A stretch of DNA of 64,000 nucleotides from Bacteroidota bacterium (GTDB lineage: Bacteria > Bacteroidota > Bacteroidia > AKYH767-A > OLB10), in contig JADKIC010000006.1 of the NCBI GenBank assembly GCA_016721435.1, forward strand, positions 91,634-155,633. The letters are read 5' to 3'. The notes under the pieces are model-generated. The model was given only the letters and a program-made list of their open reading frames with translations. It searched no databases and was not told the origin of the DNA. Both the position numbers and the translations under genes were made by a program. Each line of letters starts with the position of its first letter. The stretch's first letter is position 1. Shown piece after piece: positions 1 to 7,851 of the stretch.

Positions 1-2
1 CG

Positions 3-848
3 AAAGTGAATTATTCATTATTGCCCATGGCTTTTAAAGATAAGAAGTTGATGTCATTGTCGCTGCTGTTGAATTGGGTGATAGGTCCGGTGTTGATGTT
101 TGTTCTTGCTGTCATTTTTCTCAGAGATGAACCCGATTATATGGTTGGATTAATTTTAATCGGACTGGCCCGATGTATTGCGATGGTGATTGTTTGGAAT
201 GATCTGGCCGGTGGGAGTAAGGAGTATGGTGCACTTCTGGTGGCCTTGAACAGCATCTTTCAGGTGATTACCTATAGCTTTTACGCCTGGATTTTTATTA
301 ATGTACTGCCGGCCTATTTAGGTTTGGGCAATTTTAGCATTTCAGTGCCGATGGATCAGGTGGCAGAGAGTGTTTTTATCTATTTGGGAATTCCGTTTTT
401 AGCAGGATATTTGAGTAGAAGATGGCTGGTGAAAATAAAGGGCATCGACTGGTATAACCGAAAGTTTATTCCGCGTATCTCTCCCATTACCCTCTACGCT
501 CTCTTGTTTACAATAGTGTTGATGTTTAGTTTGAAAGGAGATAAAATCCTCGAACTTCCGTTTGATGTATTGAAGATCGCTGTCCCCTTGCTTATATATT
601 TTATTCTGATGTTCTTCATTAGTTTTTTCATTGCCAAATCAATGAGTGTTTCCTACGAAAGGAATGCTGCGGTATCCTTTACAGCGACAGGAAATAATTT
701 CGAACTCGCCATCGCTGTGGCTATTGCCGTGTTCGGTTTACATTCCCCTCAGGCATTTGCTGGAGTAATTGGTCCGCTCGTAGAGGTGCCGGCATTGATA
801 CTTCTTGTAAAAGCTTCCCTATATCTTAAAAAGAAATATTACTTATGA
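3..848 (+). CDS. arsB: ACR3-family arsenite efflux permease (5' end outside window)
   Basis: Integral membrane carrier that exports arsenite, using the proton motive force in this family. The visible 281 residues form about eight hydrophobic segments and begin inside the protein: the first visible residues (KVNYSLLP) match the cytoplasmic loop before the NWVIGPVLMF helix of ACR3 proteins, so the GTG at position 6 is an internal valine codon and not a start. Family members are usually about 350 residues, so roughly 70 are missing upstream. The conserved segment LARCIAMVIVWNDLAGG is typical of ACR3. The stop codon overlaps the next start (ATGA), so it is translationally coupled to the arsenate reductase gene. 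Family assignment is confident; substrate is inferred from family and neighbour. Confidence 0.93.
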   Translation, partial: KVNYSLLPMAFKDKKLMSLSLLLNWVIGPVLMFVLAVIFLRDEPDYMVGLILIGLARCIAMVIVWNDLAGGSKEYGALLVALNSIFQVITYSFYAWIFINVLPAYLGLGNFSISVPMDQVAESVFIYLGIPFLAGYLSRRWLVKIKGIDWYNRKFIPRISPITLYALLFTIVLMFSLKGDKILELPFDVLKIAVPLLIYFILMFFISFFIAKSMSVSYERNAAVSFTATGNNFELAIAVAIAVFGLHSPQAFAGVIGPLVEVPALILLVKASLYLKKKYYL

Positions 849-1258
849 AAAATATTCTTGTTCTATGTACGGGCAACAGTTGCCGCAGTCAGATCGCAGA
901 AGGTTATCTTCGACATTTCGTCGGCGATAAAGCTAACGTTTACAGTGCAGGCATCGAAACACATGGTGTAAATCCCCGCGCCATTGCTATCATGAAGGAA
1001 GATGGAATCGATATCGCTGCGCATACTTCCAATCACGTGGATGAATACATGAATATTGACTTTGATCTCATCCTAACGGTCTGCGATAACGCAAAAGAAA
1101 ATTGTCCGTATTTTCCATCAAAAGCGAAGCGGTTTCATTATAATTTTCCGGATCCTGCGAAAGCCAATGGGAGCGAAGAAGAGATCATGGCTGAATTCAG
1201 AAGAGTAAGAGAGATGATAAAAAATTATTGCAGTGAATTTATTGCTACCCATCTTTAA
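845..1258 (+). CDS. arsC: Arsenate reductase, thioredoxin-coupled LMW-PTPase type
   Basis: Cytoplasmic enzyme that reduces arsenate to arsenite for export by the permease encoded just upstream. The 137 residues have the low-molecular-weight phosphatase P-loop near the N-terminus (Cys8 in CTGNSCRS), a downstream cysteine pair Cys80 and Cys87 in VCDNAKENC, and the general-acid aspartate in FPDPAKA. This three-cysteine layout matches the S. aureus pI258 type (Cys10/82/89), in which a disulfide relay ends on thioredoxin. The start overlaps the permease stop by four bases. A thioredoxin-domain lipoprotein lies 2 kb downstream but is predicted to be outside the cytoplasm, so it is not the obvious reductant. 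Confidence 0.93.
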   Translation: MKNILVLCTGNSCRSQIAEGYLRHFVGDKANVYSAGIETHGVNPRAIAIMKEDGIDIAAHTSNHVDEYMNIDFDLILTVCDNAKENCPYFPSKAKRFHYNFPDPAKANGSEEEIMAEFRRVREMIKNYCSEFIATHL

Positions 1259-1405
1259 TCTTCCTTTTCTCCTTTAAAGTGATTTTTTCGCGTTTTTGAT
1301 TATTATTTCATTAACATAGGCTGCATTATTGTAATACTATTTGTTCATATGGAAAAAAATGCGTAAGTTTCGGTAAGATTTCAAACACTTAAACTTATCT
1401 TTTGA

Positions 1406-3448
1406 ATGTACCATTACCGCTATTTGATTTTCCTTGCTTTACACCTGCTCATCTATCCATGTCTGGCCGGTACGCTGATTCCTAAAACTGCGCGCTGGAA
1501 GTTTAAGTCAGATGGTGCGGATCAGGGAATGGTATGGTCCGCTGCCTCCTTTAATGACAGTGTATGGGCATCGGGTAAGGCAGAGCTGGGTTTTGGAGAC
1601 AGTCCGACGACTACTTTGCAAGCCGGTTACATCACCTCCTATTTCAGGAAGAGTTTCAATATAGTGAATCCATCCCGCTTTAGTGACTTTACGGTTAACC
1701 TTCGCCGTGATGATGGAATCATTGTTTATGTAAATGGGGTAGAAGTTTACAGGAATAATATGCCGGGAGGCACGGTGGATTATATAACTCCAGCTTCATC
1801 GGTATGTGCCGACGATGGGAGCACCGTTTTCTCTTTCAACCTTCCAACTTCTACCTTTGTAGCAGGAAATAATGTCATTGCAGCCGAAGTGCATAATGTT
1901 ACCGCTTCAAATGTTGATTTGACTTTTGAATTAGAATTGATCTCTAATCCAAAACTTGTTCCGGTAATTACAAGAGGTCCTTACCTGCAATCGGTCAATT
2001 CGGGAAGTGCAGTTGTGAGGTGGAGGACAGATATTCCCTCCAACTCAAAAGTAAGATGGGGCAAAACCTTGTCCTATGGCAAGAATTTGACAGATACTAA
2101 TTTAGTGACAGAACACCAGCTCCAATTGAATAACCTTACTGCAGACACAAAGTATTTTTATACGATTGGCACCACCACCCGATTACTACAAGGCGACTCG
2201 GCTAATTTTTTGAGAACCGCACCTCTTACCACTACTGTGAAGAAAGTTCGCATCTGGGCACTTGGTGATTTTGGAAATGGATCTGCTGATCAGCAAACAG
2301 TTTTAAATTCGTACCTGAATTATCTGGGTCCGGAAAAGAATGATATGTGGATCTGGCTTGGTGACAATGCCTATGAGAATGGAACCGATTCAGAATACCA
2401 GAACTATGTTTTCAATGTATATGGAAATCTTTTTAAATCATGGAATTTTTATCCTGCACTTGGAAATCACGACTATGGTCAGGTTGGCTACCTCACTTCA
2501 GCCGCACTTGGAACAAATTTCCCTTATTTTAATATGTTCACCTTGCCGGCTTCAGCGCAAAGTGGAGGTGTAGCATCAGGGACGGAGAAATATTATTCCT
2601 ATAATTGGTCGAATATTCACTTTATTGCACTGGATAGTTATGGCGCCTTGAATCATATCGGCAGTGATATGTATAACTGGTTGCAGAATGATCTGGCTTC
2701 AAATACCCAACGCTGGACCATTGTGTATTTTCACCATCCACCCTATAGTAAAGGGACACATAATTCAGATACAGAAATTGAAATGGTAGATATGCGTCAG
2801 AATATAGTTCCTCTTTTGGAAACGTATGGTGTGGATCTGGTCCTGACAGGGCATTCGCACACTTATGAGCGCAGTTATTTTATGCATGGACATTATGGTA
2901 ATGAAAGCAGTTTTAATTCTTCGATGATTGTTCAATCCGGTGATGGTATTTCATCTCCTTATTTGAAAGATTCCTTACACAACGGGACTATTTATGCCGT
3001 TTGCGGTGTGGGTGGTAAGAATTCAACTTCTACAACAAGTGGCTATCCTCATAATGCGAAAATAAGTTCATTTGCAGGATTCGGTGGTTCATTGGCGATT
3101 GAAATATTTGGTGATACATTGAACTATAAATTTCTGAAGATGGATGGTACCATCCCTGACCAATTTACGATGATAAAAAGCGCTACTCCTCGTTTTTCTT
3201 CCATTGAAGTTGACAAAAAGGAACTGGTTATTTATCCCAATCCAACCGGAAATAGTATTCATGTGTTTTCTGAAATGTCAGGGCAGGCAGAGATGAGCAT
3301 CTTTAATGGCAAGGGCGAACTCGTATTGAAAGATCAGATTTTTGAAGATAAAATCATCGACGTATCTGATTTTACAGCGGGGGTATATATGGTTAAATTA
3401 ACCGGTAATGGAAAATCTGTTTCACAGAAATTGGTGATTAATAAGTAA
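1406..3448 (+). CDS. Secreted purple-acid-phosphatase-like metallophosphoesterase, T9SS cargo
   Basis: Predicted exported phosphoesterase of 680 residues. Order: signal peptide (1-21), a beta-sandwich domain (about 25-185), a purple acid phosphatase N-terminal/fibronectin-III-like domain (about 190-275, with GPYLQSVNSGSAVVRWRT), the metallophosphoesterase core (about 280-590) and a type-A T9SS domain (about 605-680, starting IYPNPTGNSIHV). Metal-binding motifs are in order: GDFGNG, WLGDNAYENG, ALGNHDYG, YFHHPPYS and GHSHTYERS. Substrate is unknown; related enzymes release phosphate from organic esters. The C-terminal domain predicts export across the outer membrane and attachment or release. 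It appears monocistronic. Confidence 0.9.
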   Translation: MYHYRYLIFLALHLLIYPCLAGTLIPKTARWKFKSDGADQGMVWSAASFNDSVWASGKAELGFGDSPTTTLQAGYITSYFRKSFNIVNPSRFSDFTVNLRRDDGIIVYVNGVEVYRNNMPGGTVDYITPASSVCADDGSTVFSFNLPTSTFVAGNNVIAAEVHNVTASNVDLTFELELISNPKLVPVITRGPYLQSVNSGSAVVRWRTDIPSNSKVRWGKTLSYGKNLTDTNLVTEHQLQLNNLTADTKYFYTIGTTTRLLQGDSANFLRTAPLTTTVKKVRIWALGDFGNGSADQQTVLNSYLNYLGPEKNDMWIWLGDNAYENGTDSEYQNYVFNVYGNLFKSWNFYPALGNHDYGQVGYLTSAALGTNFPYFNMFTLPASAQSGGVASGTEKYYSYNWSNIHFIALDSYGALNHIGSDMYNWLQNDLASNTQRWTIVYFHHPPYSKGTHNSDTEIEMVDMRQNIVPLLETYGVDLVLTGHSHTYERSYFMHGHYGNESSFNSSMIVQSGDGISSPYLKDSLHNGTIYAVCGVGGKNSTSTTSGYPHNAKISSFAGFGGSLAIEIFGDTLNYKFLKMDGTIPDQFTMIKSATPRFSSIEVDKKELVIYPNPTGNSIHVFSEMSGQAEMSIFNGKGELVLKDQIFEDKIIDVSDFTAGVYMVKLTGNGKSVSQKLVINK

Positions 3449-3501
3449 TCTGTTTAGAAACAAGCGGTTAATAAGTCTGTTTTTAAATGGAAAAATTCTG
3501 T

Positions 3502-3533
3502 TTCATTTTCAAAGAGGAACCATCGTATCTTTG
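3502..3533 (+). promoter_or_regulatory. Bacteroidota-type promoter of the rhodanese-thioredoxin gene
   Basis: A -7 element TATCTTTG lies at 3526-3533, with a weak -33 match (TTTC, 3501-3504) about 21 bases upstream. It lies inside a longer open frame that begins at 3487, so translation must start downstream, at ATG 3550. Confidence 0.55.
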
Positions 3534-3549
3534 TAACTCAGAAAAAACC

Positions 3550-4272
3550 ATGAAAAAATTACTCTCCAGTTTAACACTGGTAATGGCGTTCATTATCGCA
3601 TCCTGTCAGCAACCGGCCGGAAATACCAGTCCTGTTAATCAAACCATTCCTGTTGAACAATTTGAAAAGCTAATTGCAGAAAAACCGAATGCGCAAATTC
3701 TGGATGTCCGTACTCCCGCTGAATTCAATTCCGGACATATTACCGGTGCTATTAATCTGGATATTTACGACAAAGGATTTAAAGAAGCACTCAGTAAGCT
3801 TGACAAAGCAAAACCGGTGATGGTGTATTGTAAATCAGGAGGTAGAAGCGGTGAGGCAGCTACAATGATGAAAGAAATGGGATTTACAGAGGTATATAAT
3901 ATGCAGGGTGGAATGCTCGCATGGTCCAATGCAGGAATGCCGGTGGATAACAGTGGCGCCTCTCCGAAAAGTAGTGGTTTGACGCAGGAAGATTATCAGA
4001 ATCAAGTCAGTGCACATCCTTTAGTATTGGTTGATTTTAATGCTACCTGGTGCATGCCCTGTAAAAAATTAGCACCAATTTTGGATGAGTTGGTGAAGAA
4101 GGAAGCCGGAAAATTGACATTACTGAAAATTGATGCGGATGCCAACCCTGAACTCATGCAGGCAAAGCAAATTCAGGGAATTCCTTATCTCGAATTGTAT
4201 AAAGACGGGAAAATGATCTGGAGCAATATGGGAATGACAGATGAGGCGACTATTGCGGCTCAGTTGAAATAA
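3550..4272 (+). CDS. Rhodanese-thioredoxin fusion lipoprotein
   Basis: 240-residue lipoprotein joining two redox/sulfur domains. A lipoprotein signal ends at IIASC (Cys19), then a rhodanese domain (about 33-135) with active-site Cys94 in VYCKSGGRS, a short linker, and a thioredoxin domain (about 145-240) with WCMPC (Cys168/Cys171) and the cis-proline region GIPYLELY. Start 3550 is chosen over an in-frame upstream start because the promoter lies between them and because it gives a clean lipobox. Expected location is the periplasmic face of a membrane. It may reduce disulfides or persulfides formed by its own rhodanese domain; that is inference. A strong terminator follows. Confidence 0.88.
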   Translation: MKKLLSSLTLVMAFIIASCQQPAGNTSPVNQTIPVEQFEKLIAEKPNAQILDVRTPAEFNSGHITGAINLDIYDKGFKEALSKLDKAKPVMVYCKSGGRSGEAATMMKEMGFTEVYNMQGGMLAWSNAGMPVDNSGASPKSSGLTQEDYQNQVSAHPLVLVDFNATWCMPCKKLAPILDELVKKEAGKLTLLKIDADANPELMQAKQIQGIPYLELYKDGKMIWSNMGMTDEATIAAQLK

Positions 4273-4290
4273 AAGGTTAGTTTAATAGAA

Positions 4291-4321
4291 AAGGCGGATC
4301 TGATGCAGGTCCGCCTTTTTT
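4291..4321 (+). terminator. Intrinsic terminator after the rhodanese-thioredoxin gene
   Basis: Perfect 8-bp stem AAGGCGGA (4291-4298) / TCCGCCTT (4310-4317) with an 11-base loop, followed by a T-run. Confidence 0.85.
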
Positions 4322-4374
4322 ATGAAAGGAGGAGATGGAGTGAATTGATCCAATCAACTTTAATCAGAGATTGC

Positions 4375-4985
4375 TCACTCTCGTTTTTCAATTCGTGGAT
4401 ATTTTTCTCTATTTGTTTTAAATACCTTCCATAAAAAAATGCGGAACAGCAATCGTGTAATAATAAAACAAAGAGGTGTTAGAAAGGCAATAGATAGTGC
4501 ATATGCTATTACTATATACGGTAGTGACATGAATTGCTCAACCGGAAGTCCCGACCCTAACCAGCCTCCCAGCAGAAAACCACTGGTTAGTGCAATAGGA
4601 TAAGTAAATACTCCTGTTAATTCACTGACTCTTATCCATTTTTTTATGGTAGTATAACTAACAGATAGTGCCTCCAATAAACTGGATTCCGAAACGAGGT
4701 GTTCAGGTATTGAACAATATATTTTATAAGTTCTATACATCGACCAACAGTTGAAAATTATCAGTATCGACAATCCAATTTGAGAGGGCCATAACGGATA
4801 TTGGAAAATGACATAGAGGTAAGCGAAACTACTCACTACTGCAATAGGCATGGAGTAGAGCAGGTTCTTCTTGATTTTTTCAAAGGATAAGCATGTCCTC
4901 CCTTTTTCCAATGAGAAGTTTGAAGAAGATCAGTAATCTCCCCACCAGTATTTTCTTGTTGCTTCCAGAGGTCTTGGAGATTCAT
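4375..4985 (-). CDS. ECF-sigma-linked membrane protein, single frameshift near its N-terminus
   Basis: Small membrane protein with about four transmembrane segments, third gene of the sigma-factor operon. The long intact frame (4375-4911) lacks an ATG and would have to start at TTG. A better start is ATG 4985, three bases after the sigma-factor stop. From there the frame reads MNLQDLWKQQENTGG and continues to about 4884, where a one-base loss beside TTTGAAAAAA moves it into the frame continuing EKIKKNLLYSM. The joined product would be about 203 residues. The soluble head followed by membrane helices next to an ECF sigma factor suggests an anti-sigma-like or sigma-associated role, though no recognised anti-sigma domain is seen. 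The frameshift may be a sequencing error. Confidence 0.65.
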
Positions 4986-4988
4986 TGC

Positions 4989-5462
4989 TTATTTTAATTT
5001 TTGTGAAAGTTCATTCTTTATGCGATACAACTTTACACCCACATGGTTTGCATTTATGCCTGTGATGTCTGCAATTTCACTATTGCCATAACCATCCAGA
5101 TGCAATGAAATGATCGCGCGATCGGTTTCTGAAAGCTGACGGATGGCTTTGTATAAATATTCACTTTGCAGGCGGTTGGTGGCAGATTCATCTACGATAG
5201 GGTGATTATAAGTGGATGGATCTTTATAGTCCACCAGATTTTTCTTTCTCTTTATACTAAATATGGTATTCAAGGCAAGCCGGTACAACCAGGTACTGAA
5301 TTTTGCATCACCACGAAAGCTGTCGATCCCTTTCCATGCCTGATAGATGACTTCCTGACAAAGATCTTTCAGGTCTTCCGGATCACTGGCATATAGTCCT
5401 GCCAGTTTACGGATCAACCCCTGATTTGATTTTATCTGCTGTATAAATTCAGCTTCTTTCAA
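4989..5462 (-). CDS. ECF-type RNA polymerase sigma factor
   Basis: 157-residue sigma-70 family factor of the extracytoplasmic-function class. Region 2 spans about 8-75, with DLCQEVIYQAWKGIDSFRGD and FSTWLYRLALN for -10 recognition and core binding. Region 4 spans about 100-155, with a helix-turn-helix in SEIADITGINANHVGVKLYRIKNEL. It directs RNA polymerase to a stress- or envelope-type regulon. It lies between two small membrane-protein genes on the same strand, 18 bases after the upstream one and 3 bases before the downstream one, so the three are probably one operon. One of the membrane proteins is the likely controller (inference). Confidence 0.93.
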   Translation of the reverse strand: MKEAEFIQQIKSNQGLIRKLAGLYASDPEDLKDLCQEVIYQAWKGIDSFRGDAKFSTWLYRLALNTIFSIKRKKNLVDYKDPSTYNHPIVDESATNRLQSEYLYKAIRQLSETDRAIISLHLDGYGNSEIADITGINANHVGVKLYRIKNELSQKLK

Positions 5463-5480
5463 ATTTTTGTTTTACGGATT

Positions 5481-5729
5481 TCAGAGCACAAACATGATGA
5501 AAAATCCTGTTACAGTAAGTCCAACAATTAACAGTAACCAAAGTTTCTGAAAAAGTGGACGTTCTTGCCATTTCTTCTCCTGATCGAAGGGGTCGAAGGC
5601 CAAAGAGATCCCTAAATTGGTGGTGGCGGAATCTACATCGTTTCTAAGGAAAAGATAATAGAGCGACAATAACACAAATGCAATGTGCAGGTAGCGGGAA
5701 TAATTCCGGAAGGTGGAGATGGTTTCCAT
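5481..5729 (-). CDS. Small two-helix membrane protein, first gene of sigma operon
   Basis: 82 residues with hydrophobic segments at about 12-28 and 62-81 and a charged middle (FDPFDQEKKWQERP). I do not recognise the family. It sits 18 bases upstream of the ECF sigma gene on the same strand, so co-transcription is likely. A role in controlling or serving the sigma factor is only guilt by association. Confidence 0.65.
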   Translation of the reverse strand: METISTFRNYSRYLHIAFVLLSLYYLFLRNDVDSATTNLGISLAFDPFDQEKKWQERPLFQKLWLLLIVGLTVTGFFIMFVL

Positions 5730-5828
5730 ATGCTGAGTTTCACCATTAGAAGTGGATCGCTATTCATTTATTACACCTCCCGGAAAATATTTTTAGGAAA
5801 AACATTTAAATCACTGAATATAAATGAA

Positions 5829-7478
5829 TTATTCTACAACTTTAACCCAGGGAGCATGAAATAATTTCCCGTTTTCTTCCCATTCCAATACATAGAAACC
5901 GGCATTTTCTATCGCGCTGATATTGAAACAAGGCCACTCTGAAATGGAAAGGGATCGAATAATTCTTCCTGAAAGGTCGAGTACTCTGGCGGCAGCAATC
6001 GGTTTGTTCTCAGCGATACAAATTCGTTCAGATGCAGGATTTGGATATAGCGTTAATCCATGACCGTTACCCATCTCTGCTATCCCCTGCAAGGAGAGCT
6101 GAGCTTTAATGGGTACAGATACGTTGGCGAGTAATCCTGTACCCTGTGCGGTAAAATTCAACGTGCCGCTGAAGGATCCCGGTGCTGCATTCGCCAATTC
6201 AATTTCTACTGCGCTGGCTTCACCCGGAGGAATCGTTACATTCGATCCGGTACTATTCATAAAACTGAGGACTGACGCTGAATTCAGGGTTAGACCGGAT
6301 ATATTGAGTGGCATATTGCCGTCGTTGGCTATCCAAAAAGTATAGCTATTCGGTACTGCTGCATTGGCTAATCCAAAATCAATGGTGTCCTCAGGAAAAT
6401 CGGAAGAGGCAGCCTGATTGCCGACAGAAGTATTGCTGAAAGAAGTGATTCGCTCCGTGAATTGTGGATAATCAACAAAGGGGTTTCGGTTCAATTGTAA
6501 AGTAAAGATATCGTTGCTGCGATCTACCTCAATGGTGTTAGGAGGATATTGCTGATGCCATTGCCGGAGAATGCCTTCCTGATTGGTCATGAAGTTGCTG
6601 TAATTCTGATAACGTATGACAAAGTATAACATCGCCCTTGCAGCAGGTCCTTTAAAGATATCTCTTGGCTCAAAGGTCGTGCTGTTGCTTTTACTGCCGC
6701 CTTGTGTCCATGAAGGATTAGCGACTACTCCGAAGGGATTACTTGCCCTCACATTATTGGCCGCATCATCTGTCGGAAACAAATGATAGAGATCTGCACG
6801 CATAGGCTCCAGTGAATTAAAAAATCCTTGCGGAAATACGTGTTCTGTATTGAAGGAGTAGTTCGTCTGGCAATCAGTGCGATCAAAATAGCCGACAGCA
6901 TTTCTTCCGGTGTAAACACATTCGATGGTATTCTGTGCAGCCCCCTGACCGTTTACTTTTTTGTTGTCGTAAATCATGAACATCGCATCGCGGGCTGTAT
7001 TATAGCCGGCGTTAAAATAATTTCTTCCGGTGATGGCTTTGAGTGTGTCTTTCAAAATTTCCTCCGCCAGATTCTGCGAGTTGTTATAATAGCTGTTACT
7101 GTATCGTCCCTGTCCCAGCAAATCAACACGCAGCGCTCCTCTATGGCTATCGTTTAAAATAAAAAGTTCGGTATTGTGATATACATTATGCCGCGGACTA
7201 AACTTTATCCAAATCGCCTGACTTCCTCCAGCTGTGATTGTAAAAATCCCGGCCGATGCACTGAAAGCTTTCGATCCGTATATATCATAAAAGCGGTAAC
7301 CCGTTACTGTTATATCAAAGGAGGTGCTGTTGGAAATCGTCACTTGCTGACTATCAGGACTCGTTTCTGTCACCACACCAAAATTAAGCTGAGAAGGGGA
7401 AACAGTAAATGTCTGTGCGGTCAGTAGGGTCGATAGAAGTAAGAAGGCAAGATGCAGTACGGGTGAGAATGCTTTCAT
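5829..7478 (-). CDS. Secreted endonuclease I (NucM/EndA type) with ASH-like domains, T9SS cargo
   Basis: 549-residue exported nuclease. Start 7478 is chosen because MKAFSPVLHLAFLLLS gives a clean signal peptide; an upstream in-frame start would put about 15 residues before it. Order: signal peptide, an ASH/choice-of-anchor-D-like beta domain (about 22-125), an endonuclease I domain (about 130-345) with FNTEHVFPQ and LYHLFPTDDAANNVRASNPFG typical of the family's beta-beta-alpha-metal site, a second ASH-like domain (about 360-460), and a T9SS domain (YPNPASERICIAE onward). It likely degrades DNA outside the cell for nutrients or biofilm remodelling. Confident on family; role inferred. Confidence 0.88.
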   Translation of the reverse strand: MKAFSPVLHLAFLLLSTLLTAQTFTVSPSQLNFGVVTETSPDSQQVTISNSTSFDITVTGYRFYDIYGSKAFSASAGIFTITAGGSQAIWIKFSPRHNVYHNTELFILNDSHRGALRVDLLGQGRYSNSYYNNSQNLAEEILKDTLKAITGRNYFNAGYNTARDAMFMIYDNKKVNGQGAAQNTIECVYTGRNAVGYFDRTDCQTNYSFNTEHVFPQGFFNSLEPMRADLYHLFPTDDAANNVRASNPFGVVANPSWTQGGSKSNSTTFEPRDIFKGPAARAMLYFVIRYQNYSNFMTNQEGILRQWHQQYPPNTIEVDRSNDIFTLQLNRNPFVDYPQFTERITSFSNTSVGNQAASSDFPEDTIDFGLANAAVPNSYTFWIANDGNMPLNISGLTLNSASVLSFMNSTGSNVTIPPGEASAVEIELANAAPGSFSGTLNFTAQGTGLLANVSVPIKAQLSLQGIAEMGNGHGLTLYPNPASERICIAENKPIAAARVLDLSGRIIRSLSISEWPCFNISAIENAGFYVLEWEENGKLFHAPWVKVVE

Positions 7479-7564
7479 GTATTGCCAAAGGTAAGTATAT
7501 CCATGAATCATATAAATTATCATGAATAGAAAATGCTAAATAGTTCAGTCTAAAACACTTTCCA

Positions 7565-7735
7565 AAAGCACAATTCCTCTTTTAACAACGGAGGCACGAA
7601 GCGCACTAAAGGTCACAGAGGGTCTTAATTATCTTTTCAATCCGAACCAGTATTTATATCCTAATTAAACTTTCTCCGTGAAACTCCGTGTAACCTCTTG
7701 TGCACTCCGTGCCTGCCGACCGAAGCTTTCGCCGT
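7565..7735. repeat. Long imperfect hairpin repeat between endonuclease I and metG genes
   Basis: The gene-free stretch 7524-7851 holds two arms that are imperfect inverted copies: GGCACGAAGCGCACTAAAGG (7590-7609) against the reverse complement of the segment ending CACTCCGTGCC near 7716. It belongs to the same style of repeat as the array at 11132-11582. Arm limits are approximate. No gene is seen here. Confidence 0.55.
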
Positions 7736-7851
7736 CGCTAAAGCTTTGGAGCACACAGTTAGCAAAGGTGGGGTAAAAAGGAAGAAGGCTTTATCAGGAA
7801 GAAGAAGTAGTTCACATCGATAAACACTAATATTTTCTAATTTTAAAATTA

